Part shown: positions 43,657-51,595 of the stretch, in pieces | How positions within the stretch are numbered: the first letter of the stretch is position 1 | Layout of the letters: the number at the start of each line of letters is the position of its first letter | Assembly: GCF_023051145.1 (NCBI RefSeq) | Contig: NZ_JALKFS010000001.1 | Span: forward strand, 1 to 64,000 | Origin: Williamsia sp. DF01-3 | Lineage (GTDB): Bacteria > Actinomycetota > Actinomycetes > Mycobacteriales > Mycobacteriaceae | Reading direction: 5' to 3' | Length of the DNA: 64,000 bases | Translations under genes and position numbers: made by a program | The notes under the pieces: generated by a model | Databases searched by the model: none | What the model saw: the letters and a program-made list of their open reading frames with translations, nothing else | Told to the model about the DNA's origin: nothing

Positions 43657-45362
43657 CAGCTGTGGTGGCGAGGCTTGGCGGCACGAGCGAAGCGACGCGC
43701 GGACATGAGGGCGTGCGCGGCAACAAGTTCAGCATGTTGGTCGTCTGACACGCCCAATCCTTGACGAAGGACAACGTGGTCGACGAGGCGCACGGCGCCT
43801 AGTAGATCGCCGCGGCGGAGAGCGTCGCGGACCGGTTTCCGCAGATGCCGTAGGTCCGACTCCAACTGCTCGACTAGCTGAGGGGAGGGGATAGGCAATA
43901 GGTCTGCCTCTCGCGGCTCGATCTTGAGCATGCCGCCGCCGTAGGCGCGTCCGACGAGCTCAGCTCCAAGAAGAGTCACAGTGTTGAGCGACGCGATGGG
44001 CAGTAGCGATGCTCCTGACGATCGGTAGTCGGGTCTCAGATAGATCCCATGGACGCTGTTGAGGTGCACCGCTCTACTGGAGTTGGTGGTCATGCGGGGC
44101 GTGTCGGCGTTCATATAGGTGAGCAGCAGATCGGCAGGTTCGCTGATCGGCACCTGCCACCAGGGTGAGCGGACACGACATTTGTAGGCTTCGTGGACTC
44201 CGGATTGTTCACCCTCGTCCAGGTAGCGCCGGGCCCCGGGTGACATGGCGGAGCGCTTCACCCCGGGACGAAAGAGCAGAGTCTGCGCGCCTCCGTCGCC
44301 GAGCCGGTTCAACGCTTCTGTGGACAGCGACAAGCCACGTAGGTGGCGACTACCTGGAGGTGACAGCCGCACTGTCTCTGAGTCACGAAGTCGCAATCGC
44401 CTTGCTTGGGCAGGAGACAGGGCGAAATATTGGTTGCGGCCAGTGACCGCACCTAAAGTCGTGTCGCCCCACTCGTGCAGCACCTCGAACCCCGCGCTGT
44501 CGGTGAGAGCCGAATACGCCTCGAACGCAGTCGCGGGCAGCAGGGCCGGCGTCCATTTAGCCCGCGCATGCGCTGGCCGCCAACGGTGTTGAGCCGCACC
44601 AGATGACAGTTCGTCGTCGAGGTCGTCAATCGAGCGGACTTGGTGTAGTTCGCAATGATCCGTGCCCCCATCTGCTAGGGCGTCCTCGGCCAGGAGCAGC
44701 ACGACCTCTTCCTGGACCCCCGGGAACACCCGTTCTGTAAACATGATGAGGCGCACCCGGCCGAACCGTTCCATCAGGTAGCGGCGCACCTCTGCGGCAT
44801 AGTTCACCGATAGAAGCTCCGCAGGAACAACGAGGCCGAGCCGTCCGCCTGGGCGCAGAAACTCGGCTGCGTGCACTGTTGCTGCCGCCCACATTGAGGC
44901 GAGGCCGGTCAGACCAACGCCGCCACGAAGCGCAGCGCGCCTGCTGGCGAGGCGGGCGGCACCTGAATGATCCTGGTACCGGACGTAGGGCGGGTTGCCG
45001 ATGACGACATCGAATCGGCGCTTGCTGGGGACCTCAAAGAAGTCGTCGACACGAATGCTCGCTGCGCGACCTGTCGCTTTCACCAACCTGGCCGCAGCCT
45101 GAGCGCTCGGCTCGTGAATCTCGATCCCCTCAAGCTGGGGGCGCGTGCGTGGAGAGTGCAATTCGTCCAGCCGAGTCGCCGCTGAGGTCAGGAAAGCAGC
45201 TTCGCCGCACGAAGGTTCTAAGACAGTGTCGACAGGAGTGCGGATTGCCCAGCGAGAGACGAAGTCGGCTAACGCCGCCGGCGTGAAAAACGCCCCGCGA
45301 GCCTTCCGTAGAGCGAGCGAGTCCTCTAGCTCGGTCGCCGCAGTCTGCAGTATCCGAGTCAC
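43656..45362 (-). CDS. N6-adenine DNA methyltransferase (type II restriction-modification)
   Basis: The 568-residue protein has SAM-binding motif I (VLEPSCGEAAFLTSA, about 47-61) and the catalytic motif IV NPPYV (about 122-126), the N6-adenine class. LRPGGRLGLVVPAELL follows as motif VI-VII. The C-terminal half (300-550) is a TaqI-like target recognition region. It is coupled on both sides: 4-bp overlap with the RHH gene, 1-bp overlap with the putative nuclease. Confidence 0.9.
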   Translation of the reverse strand: MTRILQTAATELEDSLALRKARGAFFTPAALADFVSRWAIRTPVDTVLEPSCGEAAFLTSAATRLDELHSPRTRPQLEGIEIHEPSAQAAARLVKATGRAASIRVDDFFEVPSKRRFDVVIGNPPYVRYQDHSGAARLASRRAALRGGVGLTGLASMWAAATVHAAEFLRPGGRLGLVVPAELLSVNYAAEVRRYLMERFGRVRLIMFTERVFPGVQEEVVLLLAEDALADGGTDHCELHQVRSIDDLDDELSSGAAQHRWRPAHARAKWTPALLPATAFEAYSALTDSAGFEVLHEWGDTTLGAVTGRNQYFALSPAQARRLRLRDSETVRLSPPGSRHLRGLSLSTEALNRLGDGGAQTLLFRPGVKRSAMSPGARRYLDEGEQSGVHEAYKCRVRSPWWQVPISEPADLLLTYMNADTPRMTTNSSRAVHLNSVHGIYLRPDYRSSGASLLPIASLNTVTLLGAELVGRAYGGGMLKIEPREADLLPIPSPQLVEQLESDLRHLRKPVRDALRRGDLLGAVRLVDHVVLRQGLGVSDDQHAELVAAHALMSARRFARAAKPRHHS

Positions 45363-45550
45363 GCTACTGACCCTTCATGCAGGGCGTCGGCTAAGATCGC
45401 AGCCGCACATTCGCTGACGGATGTGCCTCGACTCGAAGCTTCCTCTGCGAGCTGGTCGGCGAGCCCGACCGGCACCCGAACTAACACAGCTTTGCGCTCG
45501 CCGCGCCAGTGGCGCCGGCGCGACGTTGTCACCTCATGTTCTGATTGCAC
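45359..45550 (-). CDS. Ribbon-helix-helix regulator (63 aa)
   Basis: The small protein has the CopG/Arc-type pattern KAVLVRVPVGLADQLAEEAS then GTSVSECAAAILADAL, a beta strand followed by two helices. It overlaps the methyltransferase start by 4 bp and is the first gene of the operon, so it is probably the controller of methyltransferase/nuclease expression. Such RHH controllers replace C-proteins in some restriction systems. Confidence 0.7.
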   Translation of the reverse strand: MQSEHEVTTSRRRHWRGERKAVLVRVPVGLADQLAEEASSRGTSVSECAAAILADALHEGSVA

Positions 45551-45689
45551 CCGAAAGTTGTATCAACTTTCACTGACACCTCTCGTGAGGCGCGCTCGGA
45601 ACCAGCAATCTATTCGGTGATCGGTAAGTTCGTTAGCGCGGCAACAGGTTGAAGACCCCGTAAGCCCGCCCGTGCCGCGCCTTTGTCCC

Positions 45690-45764
45690 AGCCCACCAGC
45701 ACCGTGTACGGCCCAGCCGGTGCCCGTTCGGGCAGCTACGAGGTGGATTGCGGTCGGTGTACAT
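45690..45764 (-). pseudogene. Broken Zn-finger gene (copy A)
   Basis: It opens like the intact gene at 59257-59445 (MYTDRNPP, SCPNGHRLG) but a missing G after HRLG shifts the frame, and the Cys-rich second half is absent. It is a remnant. Confidence 0.6.
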
Positions 45765-45830
45765 GTGGCTCCTTCATCGAGCCTTCTCCCTCCGCACTCG
45801 CGAGCCTACGGACTACCCCGGACAGACGGA

Positions 45831-45860
45831 AAGCCGCGACCTGGTGAAGGGTCGCGGCTT
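45831..45860 (-). terminator. Terminator of HhH gene, copy A
   Basis: AAGCCGCGACC and GGTCGCGGCTT form an 11-bp perfect stem 17 bp beyond the HhH stop, followed by TTCC on the minus strand. Confidence 0.7.
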
Positions 45861-45876
45861 TCGACGTCGTGGACTG

Positions 45877-46083
45877 CTAGTCGGCGAGTTTGGCGACTGC
45901 CTGGGCCCAGAGGAAGTACTTGTTGGTGCCCAGATCGCGCACGGTCTTGATGTTGAACGCCTCTTTGAGGTGCTGGGCATCGCCCGGGCTCACCCCTTGG
46001 AGCGCCTCGACGGGGGCGTCAGCGAGCTCACTGATCGGCTTTTCCTCGTATGCCTTGTCGAACTTGTCGGCAATTCCACCCAT
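45877..46083 (-). CDS. Small helix-hairpin-helix protein (copy A)
   Basis: The 68-residue protein has an acidic helical start (MGGIADKFDKAYEEKPISEL) and an HhH-type core (VEALQGVSPGDAQHLKEAFNIKTV) with a final WAQAVAKLAD. HhH motifs bind DNA or act as protein contacts in repair enzymes. AGGAGGTCATC gives an excellent ribosome site. It differs from copy B by one residue (KEAF versus KDAF). Two further damaged copies exist at 24633 and 27829. The gene is divergent from a ligase-like remnant. Confidence 0.8.
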   Translation of the reverse strand: MGGIADKFDKAYEEKPISELADAPVEALQGVSPGDAQHLKEAFNIKTVRDLGTNKYFLWAQAVAKLAD

Positions 46084-46350
46084 GAAGATGACCTCCTGTG
46101 CTCGGTTCGGTGTACCGGGTTCGGCACACCGCCACCATCGTAGGAGCGTTCGACGACCCGATCGCCGTCATCGACAACGGATTCGCACCCCTATGGCGTC
46201 GTGCCCAGCACGGATTCGAGGGCAAGGCACCCGGCGTGTTTGCGGGTGTCGCGCCAGCACCTGTACGTGTCGTTGCACCTCCCCGCCTGGCGACATCGTG
46301 GCCGGACCGCAGCACGTGTGCCGTCCCTGCCGGCGGGGCATCCTGAACGG

Positions 46351-46461
46351 GTGCCGCCTGTTCCCGATCCGATGCTCGCCACCCTGGGCGAAGCCCCATC
46401 TGGCGAGGGATTAGAATCTGATCGTGCACGGCACCCTGACATGGGCCGGCGCGGGAGCTGA
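46351..46461 (+). pseudogene. ATP-dependent DNA ligase N-terminal fragment (copy A)
   Basis: GTG 46351 opens VPPVPDPMLATLGEAPSGEG, the start of LigC/LigD-type ATP-dependent ligases. Homology stops at 46409, just before the adenylation Lys would appear, and the frame then reads unrelated sequence to 46461. Confidence 0.55.
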
Positions 46462-46482
46462 CATCCTGGCCGACCTCGGGGT

Positions 46483-47760
46483 TCAGGGGTCGAGCATGGG
46501 AAAAGTGTTGGCCGGGCGTGCTGGTGACCAGAGGTATCCCTGGCCCAGACGGGCGCCGATCATGCGGGCTTGGTGGGCGTGTTCGGGGGTTTCGATGCCT
46601 TCGATGACCAGGAACTGGCCCAGTTCGGTGGTCAGCGCGGTCAGAGCGCGGGCGATGGCCCGGCCGGTGGGAGTGTGCAGCGCTGAGCCGACGGTGCGGT
46701 CGGCTTTGAGTCCATTGACGCCGATCGAGAGCAGGTGCTCGGCGGGCAGCCAGCTACCACCGATGTCGTCGAACACGATCAGGTAGCCACGGGCCCGTAA
46801 GTCGTCGATGACGTGCGCGTCCATGAGTGCTGTGGTAGACACCGCAACTGTTTCGGTGATCTCGAGTATCACCGAACTGGGGTGCACTCCCGCCGCGGAC
46901 GTGACCGCATCGATCTTCTCAGCGCAGTCAGAACGGTAGAAGTGATGGGCCGAAAAGTTCACGGCGACAGCCACGTTGTCGGCGTCACCGCGGGCGCCAC
47001 GCCACTGCTGCAGGTCCGCCAGCGCACGCGTCAACATCATGAGATCAAAGTCGATGATCAGCTCGGACTGCTCGACCAGGGGGATGAACGCATCAGCGGC
47101 CAGAACCCCCCGGACCGGGTGTAACCACCGGGCCAAGGCCTCGACCGCGACCACAGCGCCGGTGTGCAGATCGACGATCGGCATGTACCACGGCACGATC
47201 TCACCGCGATCGAGCGCAGCCGCAACCTCAGCCACCTCCACCGCCGCACGATGTGAAGCAGCGGTAGGGGTGTCTCGGTCGCGGCGGGTAGACCACGCCG
47301 CCGCCAACGCCTCTGCAGCCAGCACCGCACACTGCTGAAAGCCCGCGTCATCAAAGTCGCGTGCGCGGCGGGCGTGGATGTCGAGGACACATAACGTGGC
47401 CAGCGGCGAGCCGTCCTGGCCCCCCACTGGAATTCCCGCATACGCTCTAAAACCGCTCTCGCGCACCGGATCAACGACATCGCGATGCTTGTCCACATCA
47501 CCGCTGACGTCGGAGATGACGATCGGGGCGCCGCGGGCGATCACACCAGCACATGCTGATTGTGCGACCGGGACACTGCCACCGGCTTCGTAACCGTGGG
47601 CGGCAACGGTGTACTGCCGGCCTACGTCGATCACATTGATCATCGCCACCGGGCACCCGGTCACCCGCGCGGTCACCGCGACCACAGCACGCAGCGCTGG
47701 CGTGGAGGGCACTAACAGGTCCGGCACCCCCGTCGGGGTGGAGTCAGTGGTGTGGTCCAT
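46483..47760 (-). CDS. GAF-EAL protein, likely cyclic-di-GMP phosphodiesterase
   Basis: The 425-residue protein has a GAF domain at about 20-155 and an EAL domain at about 175-420. EAL residues are largely kept: VEALARW, VNFSAHHF (Asn), LEITE (Glu), FDDIGG (Asp-Asp), GLKADRT (Lys), IEGIET and GQGYLW. It is likely active in breaking down cyclic di-GMP and could balance the GGDEF protein at 21163-22266. It is soluble. Confidence 0.85.
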   Translation of the reverse strand: MDHTTDSTPTGVPDLLVPSTPALRAVVAVTARVTGCPVAMINVIDVGRQYTVAAHGYEAGGSVPVAQSACAGVIARGAPIVISDVSGDVDKHRDVVDPVRESGFRAYAGIPVGGQDGSPLATLCVLDIHARRARDFDDAGFQQCAVLAAEALAAAWSTRRDRDTPTAASHRAAVEVAEVAAALDRGEIVPWYMPIVDLHTGAVVAVEALARWLHPVRGVLAADAFIPLVEQSELIIDFDLMMLTRALADLQQWRGARGDADNVAVAVNFSAHHFYRSDCAEKIDAVTSAAGVHPSSVILEITETVAVSTTALMDAHVIDDLRARGYLIVFDDIGGSWLPAEHLLSIGVNGLKADRTVGSALHTPTGRAIARALTALTTELGQFLVIEGIETPEHAHQARMIGARLGQGYLWSPARPANTFPMLDP

Positions 47761-48348
47761 AGTGAGCGCGCTCCTCGGCCAACCATCACGTACTCCGACG
47801 TCGCGACGGATGCAGCCAGTGTCGCAGATTCGCCGGTGCCCACGGCAACGTTGCTCTCATCACGCCGCCGACTATCACTTTAGTGGTCACCGCGTCTGCC
47901 CATAACGGCGAGCTCACCTGCCGCTGCGGCCGTAAAGGCAGCGTGGCGAAAACCGTTCACCGATCAGACACTGACGCCCTATAGCGTGCATTCTTTACCC
48001 GTCGATGGAGCAGCGACATGTCCACGAACCCGACCTTCGCCGGATCAGGTTTTGGCCCCGGACCCGTCGTTATCTATCCGGCGTGTGCGGGCCGCGCTAG
48101 GGCCATTGTCCTAACCGTTGCGGCTTTGTCCGCGATCATTCGGGCCCCCAGGACAGGGTGCGCCTGACACTTCTGGGCCATGACCGCGTGTCTTACCGTG
48201 CGCCGGTTGCACCCCTCCACCGGGTCTTTCGTAGAGATAAAACAAGTAATTTGTTGTGCAAACCAATCCGTTCATGGGCACGTGTCGAATGACTTCCGAC
48301 AGTGACGGTGATCGGTAACACACTGGTGCGCGCGACCGATGCTCGGTT
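47761..48348. other. Intergenic region between the EAL and sigma-factor genes
   Basis: No gene or clear RNA is seen. An AT-rich patch with dyad-like ACAAGTAATTTGTTGT (about 48240-48256) lies 95 bp before the sigma gene and may be part of its promoter. Confidence 0.4.
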
Positions 48349-48948
48349 ATGACCACCGTGCTTATTGCGCAGGATCCCAGGGTGGATTCAGCAGAGCTTG
48401 CTGATGTGCTCGTCGGTGTGGCAAGGGGAGAACCGGCAGCCTTTGATTGTCTCTACATGTCCACTCGGGCACGGTTGTTCGCGCTGATTCACGCCACGGT
48501 TCGCGACGTCGGGTTCGCCGAAGATGTCCTGCACGAGGTGTATCTCGAGGTGTGGCAGAAGATCCACCACTACGAATCGGGGATGGGCAGCCCGCTGTCC
48601 TGGTTGATGATGGTTTCGCGCCGCCGCGCCATCGACCGCGTCCGTTCAGAGGAGGGGCAGCGCCGCAGAATTGCCCGGGCGGCTGTGCTGTTCGCTGACA
48701 TCAATCACGGCCCCTCAGATGAGCAGATGCTGCTCGGGGAGGAATACTGCGAGCTGCGGGGGCATCTGGCCACACTCACCGAACGTCAACGTCAAAGCAT
48801 CGAGCTCGTCTACTTCGCGGACATGACCCCGCAGCAGTGCGCTGCGCACCTCAACGTGCCGCTGGCCACCTTCAAGACTCGGCTACGCGACGCGCTCGTA
48901 CATCTGCGCACCATCTACGCGAACGGCAGCGCTTCCTCGGTAGCTTGA
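48349..48948 (+). CDS. ECF sigma factor, SigK-like
   Basis: The 199-residue protein has sigma region 2 (RARLFALIHATVRDVGFAEDVLHEVYLEVWQKIHHY, with SWLMMVSRRRAIDRVR) and region 4 (LTERQRQSIELVYFADMTPQQCAAHLNVPLATFKTRLRDALVHLR). The linker and length fit SigK of mycobacteria. No membrane anti-sigma gene (RskA type) follows, which is unusual for SigK and suggests another control or a paralogue. The ATG start has no strong ribosome site. Confidence 0.85.
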   Translation: MTTVLIAQDPRVDSAELADVLVGVARGEPAAFDCLYMSTRARLFALIHATVRDVGFAEDVLHEVYLEVWQKIHHYESGMGSPLSWLMMVSRRRAIDRVRSEEGQRRRIARAAVLFADINHGPSDEQMLLGEEYCELRGHLATLTERQRQSIELVYFADMTPQQCAAHLNVPLATFKTRLRDALVHLRTIYANGSASSVA

Positions 48949-49378
48949 GTCTTACTGACCGGGGTCTGCTGGGTTTGCCAAGCGACATTCGCGGTTCAGC
49001 CTGTAACGGCACTGTACGCACCGTGGCCGTGCGAACGGGCCGATGGACTACGTCACAGCCTTGACCTATCTCGGGTGGTGCACAGCGCGCATCGACGCCC
49101 ATTCCACGATCCACCAGTCGGAGTCGGTGAAGTGGGCAGTGTTCTCGAAAATCGAGATCACGTTGCAGTGATTGCCATGGTGCGCTCCTAGGGGTTGCGA
49201 GGCTCAACGGTGTTCTGCCACTTGCGTTTCGATCTGTTGGACGGTTGCCCTAGAACCGCAGAGCCTGAAATAAGTCTAGAAGGCGTCGCGATATCGTCCA
49301 CGCTGGAACAGCACCGCGTCCGCTGAGAGGCCGACGGCACAAAAGCCAGCATCTTCGCCCTTGCTGGCGTAGGGCGTG
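48949..49378. other. Intergenic region after the sigma factor
   Basis: No gene with a credible start is present. Composition is mixed; short frames lack ribosome sites. I looked for an anti-sigma gene here on both strands and did not find one. Confidence 0.4.
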
Positions 49379-49408
49379 GCCGCGCGGCGGGTAGTCCCGC
49401 CGCGCGGC
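49379..49408 (-). terminator. 13-bp perfect hairpin after the DUF3618 operon
   Basis: GCCGCGCGGCGGG and its complement are separated by TAGT, 8 bp past the operon's last stop. There is no T-run. Confidence 0.65.
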
Positions 49409-49416
49409 ACCCCACG

Positions 49417-50049
49417 TCACTTCTGTTGGTCGGCAACCTTGTTTGTCGCGTCCTTCGCGTGCTCCTGCACGCCTTGGGCCGCAGAGGTGCCTTCCTGCTT
49501 GACGGTGTCAGCAGCGTCGGTGGCTGTCTCGGTGACCGCAGCGGCCGCGTCTTGCGCCGGGCCCTGCAGATTCTGCGCAGCCTGCTTGGCCACCTCGGTG
49601 ACCTCGTCTGTGAGGGGCTGCGCCTTCTCTTGGAGGGCCACTGCCGCCTGCTGCTCCTTCTCGCTGGCGGGAATGAGCGCAGACACCAGCAGGCCGGCGC
49701 CGAAGGCGATCAGGCCGGCGGCCAACGGATTGCCCTGGGTCTGGGCCTTTGCCGCACCGGGTGCCGACTGCACGGCATCCTGAACGGTGCCGGACGCGGA
49801 CTGAACCGCACCCGTGACCGAGGATGCTGCCGAACTGGTTGTGGCCGAGGCATTCTGGGCGGTGTCCTGAGCCGTACCCATCACGCGCTCACGGACGCCA
49901 CTGAGCCGACCGGTCACGCGACCGACCTTTCGCTTGGCCATGGTGGCCGGATTGGCCTCGTACGCAAGGGTATCCACGTCTGAGCTGAGCGCCGCGCGGG
50001 TGCGCTCGATCTCGGCACGAATCTGATCGGGGTCTGAGCTGCTGGTCAT
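49417..50049 (-). CDS. DUF3618-domain envelope/stress protein
   Basis: From ATG 50049 the protein has 210 residues. DUF3618 is at about 5-55 (DPDQIRAEIERTRAALSSDVDTLAYEANP), then a Ser/Ala/Gln-rich stretch, a membrane segment (AAGLIAFGAGLLVSALIP, about 118-135) and a long helical tail. It overlaps the holin-family gene by 4 bp. The three-gene operon is a common actinobacterial set linked to envelope stress; exact function unknown. Confidence 0.85.
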   Translation of the reverse strand: MTSSSDPDQIRAEIERTRAALSSDVDTLAYEANPATMAKRKVGRVTGRLSGVRERVMGTAQDTAQNASATTSSAASSVTGAVQSASGTVQDAVQSAPGAAKAQTQGNPLAAGLIAFGAGLLVSALIPASEKEQQAAVALQEKAQPLTDEVTEVAKQAAQNLQGPAQDAAAAVTETATDAADTVKQEGTSAAQGVQEHAKDATNKVADQQK

Positions 50050-50474
50050 GATCTCTCCTGGGGATGGGGCGTCAGTGCGCCGGGAATGTTCTTGACTGTG
50101 TCGGTGGTTTGCGGGAGTCCTTTGGCCTTGCGCAGTGCTGTCCGACCGAGGACGGCCAGAACGCCGGCGATGATGGCCCAGATCAACATGACGACAAGAG
50201 CCGACCATGCGTGCCCGATCGCGTTGCCGAGCCCCCACCACAGGGCGATGGACAGGAACAGGAGTACGAAGTAGCCGGCCACCGCAGCGCCTGCCAGCAT
50301 TCCTGAGCCCTTGCCCACCCTGCTGGCGGTCTGAGTGGCTTCGGCTTTCGCGAGTGCGAGTTCTTGTCGGACGAGAATGGACAAGTCTTCGCTCACATTC
50401 GAGAGCAGCTCGCCTATCGACGGCGGGTTGGTCTCGGCTCCCTCTCCCGGGTGTGCGCCGTACGGGGCGCTCAT
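50046..50474 (-). CDS. Phage_holin_3_6-family membrane protein
   Basis: The 142-residue protein has the family pattern: SIGELLSNVSEDLSILVRQE amphipathic start, then two membrane hairpin helices (AGAAVAGYFVLLFLSIALWW and ALVVMLIWAIIAGVLAVLG) and a short tail. Despite the name, these are chromosomal actinobacterial proteins (formerly DUF1469), not lysis holins. It is coupled on both sides by ATGA overlaps. Confidence 0.88.
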   Translation of the reverse strand: MSAPYGAHPGEGAETNPPSIGELLSNVSEDLSILVRQELALAKAEATQTASRVGKGSGMLAGAAVAGYFVLLFLSIALWWGLGNAIGHAWSALVVMLIWAIIAGVLAVLGRTALRKAKGLPQTTDTVKNIPGALTPHPQERS

Positions 50475-51238
50475 GGGTTCACGCCCGGCGCCGGCGGCTG
50501 CTGGTAGCCGGGCTGCTGCTGGTAACCGGGGGCGACCGTGTAGGGCGGCGGCTCGGGGGTATATCCGGGCTGGGCCGGTGGCGCCGCATGCTGCCCGGTT
50601 CCGTACCCGGGATCAACCGGCGGTACCGCGTTGATCGGCGCAATGGGTTGGGTCTGGGTGTTGTCGGCGAGAGGGGTTGGGCTCGGCGCCGGGTTCGAGC
50701 CGGAGTCGTTGCTGCTGTTGGCTGCGGTCAGTCCGCGGCCGAGCCTTCCGGCCACGAGGCCGGCACCGGCGGCGAGCGCCAGGAATGTTCCGGGCTTGCG
50801 CCGGGCAAAGCTGGTTACCTCGTCGAGGATCTGTCCGGGTTCGCGGTCGTCGAGCCACGATGCCACCGTCTGCGCGTGCTGGGCGGCCTGACGCGTGAGA
50901 TCGGTTGCCACACCCTGATTCTCGGACTTGTCGGCCATCGATCCGAACTCGTCGGACAGTGCCCGCAACCCACCGGCAACACGCTTCTGCTGCTCGAAGG
51001 CCTGCGTTGTCAGTTCGCCCTTGGTCTGGTGCAGCAGATCTTTCGCCTGGGTCGTGGCCTCGCCGGCCACCTGCGAGGCCTGATCGCCCGCAACCGAAGC
51101 AACGTGCTTACCGGCATCTGTAGCGCCACTTACAACATCGCCTGCTTGCGCCTTGGCGACGTCTACGGTTGGTGTCTCGCCAGAAGTCGGCGAGCTCGTC
51201 GTTGGATCGTGAATCGGGTTGCCACTGGAAGTTGTCAT
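50471..51238 (-). CDS. Ala/Gln-rich membrane-associated protein of the DUF3618 operon
   Basis: From ATG 51238 the protein has 255 residues. A long helical, repeat-like N-terminal half (KHVASVAGDQASQVAGEATTQ) leads to RKPGTFLALAAGAGLVAGRLG (weak membrane segment near 150-170), then a disordered Pro/Tyr/Gln tail (GYQQQPGYQQPP). It resembles the first gene of other DUF3618/holin operons. It is coupled to the holin gene. Confidence 0.75.
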   Translation of the reverse strand: MTTSSGNPIHDPTTSSPTSGETPTVDVAKAQAGDVVSGATDAGKHVASVAGDQASQVAGEATTQAKDLLHQTKGELTTQAFEQQKRVAGGLRALSDEFGSMADKSENQGVATDLTRQAAQHAQTVASWLDDREPGQILDEVTSFARRKPGTFLALAAGAGLVAGRLGRGLTAANSSNDSGSNPAPSPTPLADNTQTQPIAPINAVPPVDPGYGTGQHAAPPAQPGYTPEPPPYTVAPGYQQQPGYQQPPAPGVNP

Positions 51239-51400
51239 TGTGATTGTTAACCTCACTGTCGATGGCACATGGAGTCGATCGGACACCGGGTACCCACACC
51301 CACCGAACTCACACCTGCGGCGAACACAACGGTGGCCGCTTGCGTGTCAGAAGAGCATCAGTGTGCGGACTTTGGCGGTTCTCATCCTAAATCTGGATGG

Positions 51401-51521
51401 GGTTGCCCGCTTGGACCGGCGTCTGGTGGCTCCACCTGTGCCGCGTCAAGCTTACTTGACATAACGATGATTATCGGCGTAACTAATTGTGCCACAATCT
51501 GTTTCGTCACCAGTGACGAAA
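51401..51521 (+). repeat. Dispersed two-palindrome element, copy 3 (best preserved)
   Basis: The leading arm (GGCGTCTGGTGGCTCC) is followed by TCAAGCTTACTTGA (51446-51459), then CATAACGATGATTATCGGCG and TAACTAATTG, and a perfect second palindrome TTTCGTCACCAGTGACGAAA (51502-51521). It occupies the gap 51239-51595 between two minus-strand genes. Nothing else is seen in the gap. Confidence 0.85.
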
Positions 51522-51595
51522 TACAGCAGGTATCCATCTAGCTGCGTGCGCGTATTTTCAGCGTTGCGGGGTACAGACACGGAGTAACGCCCGCC

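Larger units (their letters stand above)
45683..46409. repeat. 0.73-kb direct repeat, copy A
   Basis: This 727-bp stretch is nearly identical to 59363-60090 (copy B), in the same orientation and 13.7 kb apart. It contains a broken Zn-finger gene, the HhH gene with its terminator, and the start of a DNA-ligase-like frame. Copy A ends where ligase homology stops (GGCGAGGG). Confidence 0.9.

Noticed and set aside
50046-50474. Prophage lysis holin
   Set aside because: The family name is misleading: this is the actinobacterial envelope operon with DUF3618, and no phage structural or endolysin genes are near.
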